Below, one piece after another: positions 19,313 to 30,877 of a DNA stretch of 64,000 bases. The notes under the pieces are model-generated. The model saw only the letters and a list, made by a program, of their open reading frames with translations. It searched no databases and was not told where the DNA came from. The position numbers were made by a program, and so were the translations under genes. Position 1 is the stretch's first letter, and each line of letters begins with the position of its first letter. The DNA comes from Patagioenas fasciata (taxonomy: Eukaryota; Chordata; Aves; Columbiformes; Columbidae): NCBI RefSeq assembly GCF_037038585.1, contig NC_092559.1:19702488-19766487 (forward strand), written 5' to 3'.

Positions 19313-20998
19313 TTTACATTTATGAATGCCAACAGCTGTGCTGTTAAGAAAACCAGCTAGTTCAATTTACAAGGACATAGATTACAAATAAAAAAAATCA
19401 GAATTAAATTTCACAAATGGTACGTATATAATAAAAGGATCATGGCCTATTAAGACTTAAATTCATTCCCTGCATTTTCTTGATCAGAGTGACAATTGAT
19501 CTATCAGTCTGTTAGCAATCTCATCATACTGTCCCATAATAGCCACAGGTTGTTTCTTAGACAAATCTGCAAGTCCAATCGAATGCAGTTAGCTTCTAAG
19601 GTTGTCAGAAATTTATTCATCAAAGTCTCTAATTCCATTTTGGTTGTCATATTTATTGGATATTGTTTTCCCTTACCGGATTGAAGTCCTGTTTCAGTTC
19701 TATCAGTGTAGTGTTTTCTTTATCAAAACATTGGCTGTTAATACTAGTGGAAATACAGCATTCCAAATTTCCTTGGACATGTCTCACTTGCAGCAAGCAT
19801 ATCTTCACCATCCAAGTAGCTTCTTGTGGGCCATGCAACTAAACAGAATTCTCAGAAAATGTTATTTGAACTTACAATTTACTTAACAAATCTTGACCCA
19901 AGAGATGTACAGGGCTTTCTGGCAGCTACAAGAATTCATATGGTAAAACTTTGTTTCAAATTTGGCATTCCATTGGTCTCAAAAAAAAAAAAAAAGGTCT
20001 TTCTTTCTTTCTTTCCCACAATCTCAAAAACTATCATGGTGAATTTACGAAGAAGTCTTTCACAATTAGTTACCACAGAATAAGTCTATTAACAAATTTT
20101 TGGTTTAATTTCCCAGTTTCATTAGAACTACAGATATGCTAGGGATGCCTTTAAATTTCACCCCCAGACTGCTCCATTCAGTATTACATCGCTGCAGTGG
20201 GGGGGAGAGAAAACCCCCCTTTCACCGCCTTGAAAGTGGGCAGCCAGGTTTTTCCAATTTTTTTTTTTTTTTTCTCTCTCTTCTTGCTGCAGTTCAGATG
20301 TACCAAGGCCACGCAGCTGGCATAATTGCTGGTACGAAGTAGGAGGCCCTGGCAAAATCCTCAGTTACAATGAGCTGAGTTTATCTTGCAACTTGACACA
20401 GACCTGGGATATTTTGCTTTTTTTGTTTTCCCATTTCATTCCAACCATAATACACTTTATATGCAATTCCGAGTAGCTCAGCAATAGTTACATTACTTAG
20501 CTCCATTTACCTTTTACAATTTACAGATGTCAAAAAACAGTATAATAAACACAAATCCATTATTCTGTTTTCCTAGATCCAAATCAGTCCATATTCTAGC
20601 AACTTTTAAATACAACCTCTTCCAAATTCACATCTATCATAGCATTTAGTTTTAGTTCCCATACCTCCAACAAATGCATAAATTCAATGCGAATCAAAGT
20701 TTAACAACTTAAATTCTTTTCTGGTCTCAAAATTATTAGGTAACAACATAAGCAATTACTCTAATTTGTAAGGATACATCCTAAGGGGGAGCAAGGTAGT
20801 ACTTGAGTAGCAGAATCGGTTCCCATTTTGTAATTATCTCCCCAAATAAAATTATTTTGGTACTAAATATATATATATCTGCAAATTAAAATACTGAGCT
20901 CAGATATAAAAACCAAATACCAAGTTCAAATATGCAGATGGATCACAGTTACACTAATTCAAGACAATATCTCAATTTTTGCATTGCACCTTTGAACT
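19313..20998 (-). pseudogene. Provirus A middle region (degraded pol or gag-pol)
   Basis: This is paralogous to 56.6-58.65 kb of provirus B, with many shared words. A minus-strand block around 19653-19838 (ending LKQDFNPVREN) is also related to plus-strand sequence at 26.9-27.1 kb upstream of the gammaretrovirus-like RT of ERV-D, suggesting the protease-RT boundary. Another conserved block around 20158-20355 matches 57.95-58.15 kb. No long frame survives and I cannot name the protein parts with confidence. Confidence 0.5.
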
Positions 20999-21654
20999 TG
21001 TCCTGGTTTTGTTGAAAAACAAGTTTCTCTTTTAGTGAATTTTGCCTGTCAGCTAAAGCCTTCATATTAGCTGCATTTTCCTGGAGAACCAGACACATGT
21101 TTTGGTAAACCTAGCAACTGAATGCAAACTTATTGATAAGCACGGATGGACATCTCGTGAGAGGGGCAACGAGAAACTGGTGACCCAGAGACTGACCAGT
21201 GGTGTATAACATTCCATTCACGTGAATACTTCATATAAAAGTGGGAGATCACAAGGATCTCACCCTTTTCCTTTTCCCTTCTGCTTATGGTTGACATTAG
21301 GAGAGGACCTTGCTAGTCGTCCCTGCGAACTGAGACCTAGTGAGAGACTGAATCCAGCTCCGGTTGGCTACAGAGTCTAATCCAGGACTTTGGGTGCTGG
21401 CTCTGCAGTTGCTGAGACTTACAAGATTGGTTTTGTATATTTTGTATTATTTTCTCTATTCTTATTAGTAGCATTAGTAAAACATCTTTAATTTTTCCAA
21501 CTCTCTTCTCTCTGTCCTTCTTTCCCTCCCGATCGCCTGTCCTTAGTGGGAAGGGGGGAGAGGGAGGGGCAAAAGGGGGAAGTGGGGGGGAGAGGAGGTT
21601 AACAATACATCTGCCAGGGTTTTTGTTGTCACCCTGCAATCTAAACCCTCGACA
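20999..21654 (+). mobile_element. Solo LTR, family L1a, inside provirus A (656 bp)
   Basis: It begins TGTCCTGGTTTTGTTG and ends ACCCTCGACA. It is closely related to the LTRs of the ERVL-like array at 36007 and 46528. The 5-bp words gaact at 20994-20998 and 21655-21659 form its target duplication. The uninterrupted target is present in provirus B at about 58655-58690 (cacctctgaactgctcactg), an internal empty-site control. The opposite orientation to its host proves a later insertion. Confidence 0.95.
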
Positions 21655-24234
21655 GAACTGCTTACTACTCAGCCAGATGGAGGTACCTCTGGGTCTCCCT
21701 GACAAAACAGGGCAGTGCACGCTGGCGCCCAATTGGCACCCGCTCCCCCGCCGCCGCAGCAAGCTGGACTGGGCAAGGCTTTTATTAGTGTCTCATCTGG
21801 TACGCTACAACTGTTATCCCAAAACCAGGATTCTTTACATGGTGCGCATACAAAAGAGCCAAATCAAGCACATCGAGATGAGACACAGCCTATCATAGAG
21901 TTGTGCAAGTCTGGATACTGGAATAAAGCTAGCATGCTAGAAAGAAAAATAACAGTTGCTACACACGAAAATTTTACCATCACATTCACTCAGTAAAGAA
22001 CTAAATTACTCATGGTCTTCTGTATTATCACAAAACGCACATTTTGAGTCAACAGATTCTCATGATTTAACAGTTTGTGAACTCATCGTACCATATAACA
22101 AAGACCTACCAAAACTGCATCATGGTTAAACAGATACCCACAAAGAAAACAGGTTAATAAGGAAATCATCTTGCAGACTTTAACAAGTTTACTGTGACCT
22201 GTGTGTTGTCAGTTAATTCTCTCTCAGCTTGTTGAAGTTCAAATCGCTCCGCCTGTAAAACTGTCTGAAATGATTTAATGATCTCTTGTAGAGTTTTTTT
22301 TTGTCCTGCTCTTCTCGCCTTAAAAACAACATTAATTGCAACACAGAGTTTTACTTCAAGATTCTATTCTCTGGGCGCTTTTCCCATTCATCTAACTTAC
22401 ACAGCAGTTAACACTAATTTCAATACTTAACAAGATCCTATTTTCTCCTATTTCCAAGTGCTTTCCTATGTTGTAAAACACCTCCCAATACCGATTTCTT
22501 AGGAACACAACTGAAAACAGTAATTTCTGACCCCATCTTGTAAGTAAAGACCTTGAGAAGAGGGAGGGAGGGAGGGAAACACAGGGCTGCTTGCAGCGTG
22601 AGTCGGAAAAATGGGGAGAAGGTTTTACGGCACAAAACAATTAACTCACATTCCTGACAAGCTGCTTGATTTTCAGAGAGGCAATACACAGAAGCATGTA
22701 ATATGTACTGTAAAACTCGCAAATAACATGTTGATAGCAAACATTAGTATTCTCTACTGCTAATTTCAAGGCCAGTGCTTCCTTAGCTTCTAAGTTTTCA
22801 ACCTGCTTATTGATGACATCTTGAAGGTGGTCAATAAATTGCATGTAATTCTCATTGGGACCCTGATTAATATCTGTAAATAATTTGGCTGCTTTGTTGG
22901 TTTCAGGCACCTCTGTCATAGCTTGATATGCGAGGTCTGCTGACTGCCTCAGGATTTCAGAAACTAATCACGCCTGTTATTGTGATGTGTCAATTAGTGT
23001 CTCTTCCAAGAGTTGGGGGATACCCGCCCCTTTCAACGAATCCCCATCGTTCCATCCTAAATGATCTATAGCTGTTACATTACATAGGTCTAATTTTGCT
23101 TTAGTCTTTCATGGTTTTTATCTGATCTCGGGGAAACATGTACACATACTCTTTTTCCTGTTAACTTTTCAAAAAAAAAAAATGCTGCAAACCCTCATCT
23201 TCATCCAAGTCATCAGATAACGCGGACTTGAATGGTGCTGTAGAATCATTACTAACAGGGGGGTTCGGAAGAGTGCACATTCTCGCCAGTAGTTTCTAGA
23301 ATCATAATTATTCGTAAAACCTGAGTCCCCAGGCACATCCCCTTTCCCATCACGATCACCATGACCGCATTGCCGACTGCTGGATTCACTCGCTATTAGC
23401 TGATCTAATCTTCCACACAGTTCTTTTGCCCAGTTCTTATCCGGCAACTCCTTCTGCTCTCTCGTGGAAGTTGGAGGGTTAAAAGACAATAAAGGCAGAT
23501 ACAAATTGGTAAAAGGATTGATAGTACACTTGTTTACAACTTTAGCATTCTCACCTTTCACAGGTTCTTTGGGCAAAGTTGTCTGACTCCAATCCTTTGG
23601 ACTTGCTATTCTCATCAGGGTTGGGTAATAGTGTAGGAGACCACCTGCTCGGCATTTTTCCTCCCCCCTGCCCTGGACTGCTGAGCTATAGGGGATGCCA
23701 AAAGCACAGTAGGGGATGGAATAGGGACGGTATCAAAGACATGAACCGGGTAAACTTCACAGCGACTTTCAGGATTCTTATCAGGCTGCAACGCTACAAA
23801 AATTCCAGCAGCAGCAGACCATTCAACCTTAAGATCTTTTAAGGTGGTAATTATAAACTTCGATGTAGTTACTAATGATTTAGCTTCTTTATCTCCATTG
23901 CTGACCTTATCCCATAATTTCTGCCCTATATCGTCCCAAAGTTCAAGTTTAAAAGCCTTCTCGGTTTCTCCCAGGTAGCCGTTAGTTCTACACCAAACTA
24001 ACAGTCTATGTATGTTACTTTCTTAATATTTAAGTCCTCTCACAGAGAGAATATCAGGAGGAGCTTCACTCTTCCCTCCTCCTGCCCCAGCCGCTCACCT
24101 TTTCCGGCGATTTCTTTGACAAATTTGTCTGCGGAATGTCCGTACGCCTCCTCCCGGTTCTCAGTCCAGCTGATCCACCTCCAGCTGGACCACTCCAGGC
24201 TTTTCCCCGATCGTAGTGATACACCGTTCAGAGT
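21655..24234 (-). pseudogene. Provirus A gag remnants
   Basis: The frame 22919-22641 contains the major homology region of the capsid (INQGPNENYMQFIDHL) and helices after it. The frame 23615-23169 holds the matrix/linker part (NPPTSTREQKELPDKNWAKE). Further 5' text near 23.9-24.0 kb corresponds to the matrix domain that is intact in provirus B (60494-59889). The 22.2-22.3 kb part matches the end of the frame at 59.2 kb (SFQT..ELQQAERELIDN). Numerous stops and frameshifts make it dead. Gag would form the virus-like particle. Confidence 0.75.
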
Positions 24235-24252
24235 ATCACGTCGGGGTCACCA
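24235..24252 (-). other. Primer binding site of provirus A (tRNA-Trp)
   Basis: On the minus strand the 18 nt read TGGTGACCCCGACGTGAT, identical to the primer site of element F at 42467 and to the tRNA-Trp site of avian alpharetroviruses. It is two bases from the LTR. Confidence 0.93.
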
Positions 24253-24254
24253 TT

Positions 24255-24586
24255 TGTTGGAGTGAATAAAGGACTCAGCATTCCAATTCAATGTGAATCA
24301 CGCAAAGCCATTTATTACAGAAACAAACCTCCTTATATATGCAACTATTCTCTGATCACCCGTCCACGCTCCGATCATGCATTCACTGATTGGATATCAT
24401 CTATGTTCACGAAATGTCCATGCACTGGAGTCTCACCGCTGATAGGTCCATTGATTTACGTCACGTTGAGGCCTTGTTATTGTAGAGCTGCCTCTCTCAG
24501 CAGGTCCTGCTCTCAACTTTTGAGCTGCCCTTGAAATTCCTGGCTGGTTCAGTAACAAATCTCCATCTAACAGAAACCCCTCCACA
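24255..24586 (-). mobile_element. Provirus A 5' LTR (332 bp)
   Basis: It has the same ends as the 3' LTR (minus strand TGTGGAGGGG to CACTCCAACA). Visible differences between the two include tatgcattcactgattgg versus tcatgcattcactaattgg and small indels, so the insertion is not brand new. It is next to the target duplication copy at 24587. Confidence 0.93.
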
Positions 24587-24633
24587 GGGGTTGGCCTGAT
24601 CTCTGTCCCTCTCCCAGCAGTGATGAATGATGG

Positions 24634-25366
24634 TGATACCAAAAATCTGAAATTAGTAATAAAATAATTTAATAAAATTAAGGTTCATATATGTTAGGTG
24701 TTAGGCACTTACTAGGCATTAAGTAAAAAGAATGGTATTCATTAAGATAAGCAGGAGAAGGCTACCCTGTTTCCCCAAAAATAAGACAGGGTCTTATATT
24801 AATTTTTGCTCCAAAACTTATTACTTTTTTATATGTATAGCTACCTAGACACTATTTAAATTGACATTTTTTAATGAACTGTAACTAGGGCTTATTTTTG
24901 GCGTAGGGCTTATATTTCAAGCATCCTCAAAAATCCTGAAAAATCATGCTAGCGTTTATTTTCTGGGTAGGTCTTATTTTGGGGGAAACAGGGTAAGACA
25001 CAATGCGCTTGCTCTTAGAAGACAAGGTGATGAGACCAGCACAAGGACCAGTTCAGACTGTCTTTGCGGTTACAAGCCAAATAACAAAGGAACTGTGCCT
25101 GCCCAGGACTTGAGGTCAAACAGCAGGGCGGCTGAGAAAGACTTACTTCCTCCCAGGACTCTCGCAAGACCCCTGACTCATTGAACTGCGCATGTGCTGG
25201 GGACATTTACATATAGAATCATATAATCATTTCATTTGCAAGAGATCCTCAGGTTCACTGAGTCCAACAATAACGTAACTCTAGCACTAAACCATATGTG
25301 AAGTGGTTCCAAGAAATGTAATGCATATGTAAAGGATTTCCTGGAAATGTAATGAATATGCATGAT
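24634..25366. other. AT-rich stretch after HINT2 exon remnant
   Basis: It begins tgataccaaaaatctg immediately after the 13-base exon piece, so it is an insertion or deletion junction in the pseudogene. It contains the MITE at 24765-24993. The rest gives no recognisable match. Confidence 0.4.
24765..24993 (+). mobile_element. Tc1/mariner-like MITE (229 bp)
   Basis: The ends are inverted repeats of about 23 bp (ccctgtttccccaaaaataa at the left; the right end is its complement with one mismatch). They are flanked by TA at 24763-24764 and 24994-24995. The TA duplication fits Tc1/mariner transposition. It has no coding capacity. Confidence 0.85.
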
Positions 25367-26290
25367 TGTGGCAGATGCACTCGACCCCCCCTCAGCCAAA
25401 CCAGCAGCAGTTTGGTCCAGGCTCCAGAGGAGGTAAGGGCCTGAGCCATAGCCAGGCCAAGAACTCCTTCCAGGAGACCCACAAGGAAGCAGGATGGCAC
25501 ACTGAATGCCAGTAACTTGTGAGCGCAGTGAGTCTTTTGCATACTTTTCCTACTGCATGCAATTTGACTACGAGTCAACCACTTCATTCTATGAATATGA
25601 CAGCCTAGATGAGCCCACTTTGAGCTCTCCCTGCTAAATAAGTGAGCTGTATGGCAATGGTTTTACTACTCACAGGTCAGTGGATGAGCCCAATTCAAGT
25701 TCAGTATTAATCATTTAGTTTAAGTAGATGCACACCAAATGTAATGAATCATTTAGCGGTATAAAGTAGTATGTTTTTTAATATACTCTTTTCTTTATGT
25801 TACTTGGTAAGCTGGATTTGCTAAAATTTTAAGCTGTAAAGTTGAAGAGAAACTGCCAAATTCATGTATACCGTGATTAAGTTACAAAAGATGTACCCAT
25901 CATTAACCAATTGACGTGATAAATGCTTTCTGACCATCTGCAAAACGAGGGGATATTTTTCAAGTTTTAGATCCTTCTGCATGACAAGAGAGAGACAGGA
26001 GATTAAGTAATACATTGATTAGAAGCAGAGTTTATATTTAAATAATAATTAATAGATGTATTGTAAGAAACTAAACAATTATAACTAACTTCATCAGTTA
26101 TTTTTTAGTATAGATGTATGTCAAAATTTTCAAAAATTGTAATACATATGTAATAATTATGTGAATATAAGCAATGCAAGAGCATCCAGTCTTTGGAGCA
26201 CTTATGGAGGATGATCCCCAGTGTTCCCCAGCACTGATAAAATAAAAGAATGCTGCTTAACAGTATAACTGACTCTGTCGTTAAGTTTAT
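25367..26290 (+). repeat. Repeat R3 copy with LTR-like downstream part
   Basis: It starts TGTGGCAGATGCACTCGACC. Up to about 25840 it matches 63054-63480 plus the part after 63866 (gttacttggta, ttaagctgtaa). The later part (26.10-26.28 kb) resembles 12.72-12.90 kb and has a CTGATAAAATAAAAG poly(A)-like region. Together this looks like a roughly 0.9-kb LTR of an ERV family. I cannot fix the 3' end. Confidence 0.6.
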
Positions 26291-26880
26291 TTCTCCATTT
26301 CAAAGTTCTGCTCATATTTACCAAAAGCAACTACAGACTACACTGAACACTTGAAAGATAAGGTCTAGTTTGCACTTTGCTTGGAAAAACAGAACTAATG
26401 GGAAAAACGACGATCCAAGGCTAACACGGAGACATTACAGACATCTGCAAAACAGGGCCTATTTTGCACTTTGCTGAGAAGAAAGGATTTATTCAGACAA
26501 AACAGTACCTGCAAGGCTATGGACCATAAATAATGTCTAAGCTGAACAAAATAAAGGCCGACATGGAATCAGAGAAAAAGATCCAATGAGAAGCAAGAAG
26601 ACCTCAAAATGAAATATTGCTATTGGACTGAATCATGGTACGAATGATTTGCAAAGATATAAAAGTCTATGGTTTTCTATGCTCAGGTCGGAACCTCTGT
26701 GCAGGTACCCAGCTTGAGCCAGTCCTCCTGCTATTCTACTCCATTAAATTTTTTTTTTCTGAGAATTTGTTTCCTGAAAGTCTGCTCTGCATACGGTTAT
26801 CAGACCTCGCCTGAAAGTTTGCCTCTGGAGTTCTAAAATACAGACTCCGGAGTGAACGGTTATCAGGGAGAGAAGAATCT
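26291..26880. other. Unassigned, possible ERV leader
   Basis: It contains a TTTTTTTTTT run at 26750 and the word acggttatcag twice (26796 and 26858), a short direct repeat. It may be the leader of ERV-D. Nothing coding is recognised. Confidence 0.3.
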
Positions 26881-27222
26881 TAAGAATTTTAAACTCAAAT
26901 AACATTTTCTGAGAACTCTGTTCAGCTGCATATCCCACAAGAAAATGCTTGGAAAGCACAGATCTGCTTGCTGCAATCAGAACAGCAAAGTGAGCAAGAA
27001 ATCTCCAAGGAAATTTTGGATACTGTATTTTCACTAGTATGGGCAGCTAAAGTACCTGGTAAAGCCAACACTACACTAACAGAACTGAGACAGAACTGAA
27101 ACAGGACTTCAATTCGGTAAGGAAAAACAACATCCAATAAACATGGAAGCCAAAGTGGGGTTAGAGACTTTGATTAACAAGTTTATGCACTATGGACTTT
27201 TGCAGGAATGTCAATCAGAATA

Positions 27223-27266
27223 TGTATGTATGTATGTATGTATGTATGTCTGTCTGTCTGTCTGTT
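27223..27266. repeat. (TATG)n(TCTG)n microsatellite
   Basis: A run of tatg units changes into tctg units at the 3' end of CR1 copy 5, a common position for simple repeats grown from the LINE tail. Confidence 0.95.
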
Positions 27267-27660
27267 TGGGATTGGAAGGGACCTCAAAAGATCATCTAGT
27301 CCAATCCCCCTGCTGGAGCAGGAACGCCTAGGTGAGGTCGCACAGGAATGTGTCCAGGCAGGCTTTGAATGTCTCCAGGGAAGGAGACTCCACAACCTCC
27401 CTGGGTAGCCTGTTCCAGTGCTCTGTTACCCTCACTGAGAAGAAGTTCTTTCTCAAATTTAAGTGGAACCTCTTGTGTTCCAGCTTGATCCCATTGCCCC
27501 TTGTCCTATCATTGTTTGCCACTGAGAAGAGCCTGACTCCATCCTCGTGGCACTCACCCTTTATATATTTATAAACATTAATAAGGTTACCCCTCAGTCT
27601 CCTCTTCTCCAAACTAAAGAGACCCAGCTCCCTCAGCCTTTCTTCATAAGGGAGAAATAA
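27267..27660 (-). mobile_element. CR1 LINE copy 5 (3' fragment) in ERV-D RT
   Basis: It contains the 3' UTR and the ORF2 C-terminus (minus frame 27612-27328 with [20 protein letters not shown]). It splits the RT of ERV-D between the codons for QSEY and TPILPV. At its 5' end a 20-bp unit (cataagggagaaataatact) is present twice in tandem (27645-27684), probably an insertion-associated duplication. Confidence 0.9.
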
Positions 27661-29212
27661 TACTCATAAGGGAGAAATAATACTCCAATTTTGCCAGTAA
27701 AGAAACCACATTCTATGGAATACTGGTTGATACAATATTTGAGAGCCATTAATCCTATTGTGATAAATGTGCACCTGGTAGTGCCAAAGCCCATACACTC
27801 TTCGACTAATATAGCAGGAAATAACATTTATTTTACTGTTTTAGACTTGAAAGATGCATTTTCTGTATACGATGGGATTTAGAGAGCCAGAAGCTTTTCA
27901 CCTTTGAATGGGAAAGACCTACCACTGGAAGAAAGATGCAGCTTGCTAGACTGTTTGCCAAAAGGACTTAAGAACAATCCTGCTTTGTTTGGTGACATAC
28001 TGGTAAAATAATTAGAAGCTTGGCAGGTATCTGTGACTGTGTTGCTGATTCAGGAGGCAGGGAAATTAACTTTGGGACAGCAGATTACTGCATTTGCACC
28101 ATATGCTGTGGCCTCAGTGCTGGAACAACAAGGACACCGTTGGCTGTCACCTGGTACAGTACCAAGCAGCATTACTGGAACAGGATGATGTAGGTTTAAA
28201 AACAACAACATTTTGAATCCTGCTATTCTATTGCTTATATTTAATCATAACCAACTACTGAACAAGTTTTTTCTAGCAGACCAGACTTAAAGGATTCTCC
28301 ACTGGAAGATGCAGAGTAGACTCTGTTCATGGGAGCAGTTTTGCTCTGAGTGAAGAACGACCATCTGGATATGCTGTGGTAACTAGAGAATATAACTGAA
28401 TCACAATCATTGCCATCAAATATGTCAGCACAGAAAGCTGAGCTGATTGCTTTGATTAGAGCCTAAGAACTGTAACAAGGCGAGTGGGTTAATATATAGA
28501 GACTCTGCATATGCTTTTGGAATTGTGCATGCACATGAGACAATGTGGAAAGAAAGAGGACTTCTGACTTTACAAGTATCACCAGAGGTGTCAGTAATGC
28601 ATTGTAAGGCTCACCAATTTGGACAATCTGAAGTTAAACTGCAAAGAAAGTGGCCAATGAAGCGATAATGTGTGCCTTGATCCTACAAAACCTATATGAG
28701 AGTAGATGCTATGATAGTAAGTGTTAAAAGATATGCAATTTGACCTAAAATGCAAAGTTGTAAGATCGGGTTAAAGCCTCCACCTGGAGAGGTAAAAAGA
28801 GGGAATTTTCTGGGACAATTTTGGTAAATTGATTTTTCTGAATTTTCCAGATGACCTGAAACTTTCCCATGACGGACCAACAAAACTAGGGAAGTAGCAA
28901 AGAAATTATTGAATAAAATCATACCAAGGTTTGGCCGTTCCACATTTTATAGTAGAAATAATACAGACCATTTCTACTCTTCTAGGGGTAAGATGGGATT
29001 TACATACCCCTTAGAGACTTCATTGTAGTGGGAAGGTAGAAATAATGAATCAATCTATAAAAAGACAATTAGCTAAATTGTGACAGGAATCTCATGCAAA
29101 ATGGATAGATGTATTGTAAATTGTTTTCCTGAGAATTCACATTACTTCAAGAATAAGAGAAAAAGTAAGCCCTTCTGAAATATTGTATGGGAGACCCTAT
29201 TCAGTAAACTTG

Positions 29213-29929
29213 TGTCCTGGTTTTGTTAAAAACAAGACCAGTTCTCTTTTAGTGATTTTTCCTTTCAGCTAAGTTCAGCTAAGTGCCTTCTAAGTAACTG
29301 CATATTTTTCCTAGACACTGTACTGGTGCTGATAAGAGGACCAACGGAATGCTGAAGAAGCTCATGCTTAGATTTATTACTATGGTAACCAAGGTTAACG
29401 GATAATGGGACATATTTGGAAGGAGGAGTGGATGGAACAACTGACTAAAATTGACCAACTGAGTATTCCATCCCATAATCATCATGTACCCTATATAAGA
29501 GCAGAGATCACAAGGGTCTCGCCTCTTCGACCGTGGCTAGAATCTGGAGAAAACCTTGTCTGTCTGCCTGTGATCTATAGGCCTCAGGCCCTGCATCCTT
29601 GAAATCCATTTTCTGGTTTGCTGTGAAGTCCCGCCCATGACTTCCGGGTGCCTGCCCTACACCTGCTGGAGCCAAGCTCCTAGCTCCGCCGCTGCTGGAG
29701 TGATGCCAACTCCATATCGGACATTCAAGATTGCTTTTGTATATTTTGTATATATATTTATTCTCTATTTATTAGTAGCATTAGTAAAACCTTTAAAATT
29801 TTTCCAACTTGTAAGACTCTTTCTAACTTGAAGTCCTTCTTCCTTATCTTTCTATCACCTTTTATGGTGGTGGGGATTAACAGAGGGCATCTGCCATTGT
29901 TTATTGTTGCCTTGCTTTAAACCTTGACA
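29213..29929 (+). mobile_element. LTR, family L1b (717 bp)
   Basis: It starts TGTCCTGGTTTTGTTAAAAAC and ends ACCTTGACA. It is related to L1a LTRs of the array but longer, with its own middle. It is followed by a gag remnant of the same lineage, so it is the 5' LTR of an old truncated element. It truncates ERV-D and is therefore younger than ERV-D. Confidence 0.85.
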
Positions 29930-30727
29930 GATTTAATTTGTGACCCATACAGGGAGAGATGAACGTATGGGGAAAGAGAAAGTATGGATAGAGAGAGCCA
30001 TACGGGGATAAGATAAGAAAAAAACTGTAACAGGTTTTGTTTAAAGGATGCTGTTGCAAATTTGGTTGGATTTAATAATGTCTTTTTTGGGATTAATTCT
30101 TATTGTTAATATTTTTGTGTGGAATGTCATCTCTGGAAGTCAGAATAAAGTTGTTATAAAAGTTTTGTTCATGGGTTGTGTAGAAGTGATTTATTTAATC
30201 CTAATTAAGCCAATGATGTATTTCTATTAATTGTTATCATACTTCAGGAGTATGCATTTTTGGAATTCTTTGGTAGAAGCAGAAGAAATTAAAGAGACCT
30301 GTGCCTTTTGTTTTCTCAGTTTCAGGAGTGATATTTTAGGACAGCTATTTAACTATTCTCTGCCTGTGGCATTAGAGCAAATTATAGATGCTTTGGGGAA
30401 TTTTGAATATCCCTGGACATTTGAGTGAAGAGTCTCTGGAATGTGTGTCAGTCTTTGCTAGTGACAGGAATTGCCGCTCTTAAAGCTACAAGCACTTCAG
30501 CCACTGAAATGCCCATGCCAGCTACTGTACCCCCCTAGACAGATTCTGCAACTACGTCAGTTCTTATAACAGATACAATAGCTACTGCACCCCCCTCAAC
30601 AGACTCTGCAGCAACTCCAGTTCCTGACTTGGATACTGCAGCCACTACAACTGCAACATCAGTTACTGCATCCACTCAAACCCCCACAACATGTGATGTG
30701 GCCATTCAGACTTGAACAGTATTAGTT
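29930..30727 (+). pseudogene. Old ERVL-like gag remnant
   Basis: The primer-site region (gatttaatttgtgacc) is decayed. The frame 30048-30230 encodes a strongly hydrophobic N-terminus (LDLIMSFLGLILIVNIFVWN, then VIYLILIKPMM). After a stop, 30231-30428 continues to LEQIIDALGNFEYPWTFE. The last block aligns with NFEYPWSFD of the gag proteins at 36838 and 47380, and both hydrophobic segments fall at the same places. A Thr/Ala-rich degenerate tail follows (30510-30715). It is thus a diverged copy of the membrane-type Gag of the array and shows that this feature is old in the lineage. Confidence 0.75.
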
Positions 30728-30839
30728 CACAGAATCACAGAATGTTAGGGATTGGAAGGGACCTCAAAAGATCATCTAGTCCAATCCCCCTGCTGGAGCA
30801 GGAACACCTAGATGAGGCTACACAGGAATGTGTCCAGGC
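30728..30839 (-). mobile_element. CR1 LINE copy 6 (short 3' fragment)
   Basis: About 112 bp of CR1 3' end, from cacagaatcacagaatgtta to tgtgtccaggc. It closes the old gag remnant on its right side and abuts an LTR end fragment. Confidence 0.92.
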
Positions 30840-30877
30840 CTTAATTTTGCTCTTCGAGATCAAGGTAAATGAACCAT
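30840..30877 (+). mobile_element. LTR end fragment, family of provirus E 3' LTR
   Basis: The words ttttgctcttcgagatcaagg and aaccat match 35862-35899 in the 3' LTR of provirus E (ttttgcgcttcgagatcaag). It is a separate old fragment. Confidence 0.6.

Larger units (their letters stand above)
17652..24586 (-). mobile_element. Provirus A (ERVK-like, tRNA-Trp primer)
   Basis: This is a complete proviral outline on the minus strand: 5' LTR 24255-24586, primer site 24235-24252, gag remnants about 24200-22150, a poorly resolved middle with a solo LTR insertion (20999-21654), RNase H 19312-18875, integrase end 18865-18641, purine tract 18002-17988 and 3' LTR 17652-17987. The reading frames are full of stops and the core of the RT is not found between about 19.5 and 19.3 kb. 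No env is recognised. It is the same family as provirus B (55.15-61.03 kb). Confidence 0.92.
17646..24592. repeat. 6-bp target duplication of provirus A (ggggtt)
   Basis: ggggtt lies at 17646-17651 and 24587-24592, perfectly flanking the two LTRs of provirus A. This defines the provirus limits and shows it entered a HINT2 intron. Confidence 0.95.
26881..29212 (+). pseudogene. ERV-D pol pseudogene (gammaretrovirus-like)
   Basis: Plus-strand remnants run in the order of a class I pol. The RT entry is at 27143-27220 (KVGLETLINKFMHYGLLQEC). After a CR1 insertion come TPILPVKKP at 27685-27715, RAINPIVINVHLVVPKP and YFTVLDLKDAF (27750-27880). RT thumb/RNase H text is at 28.0-28.2 kb (FGDILVK, LTLGQQITAFAPYAVASVLEQQGHRW). 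Integrase text is at 28.78-29.2 kb (PPPGEVKRGNFLGQFW, PRFGRSTFYSRNNTDHF, SPSEILYGRPY). Stops are frequent and the integrase Asp boxes are corrupted. The 3' end is cut by the L1b LTR at 29213. It is dead. Confidence 0.8.
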
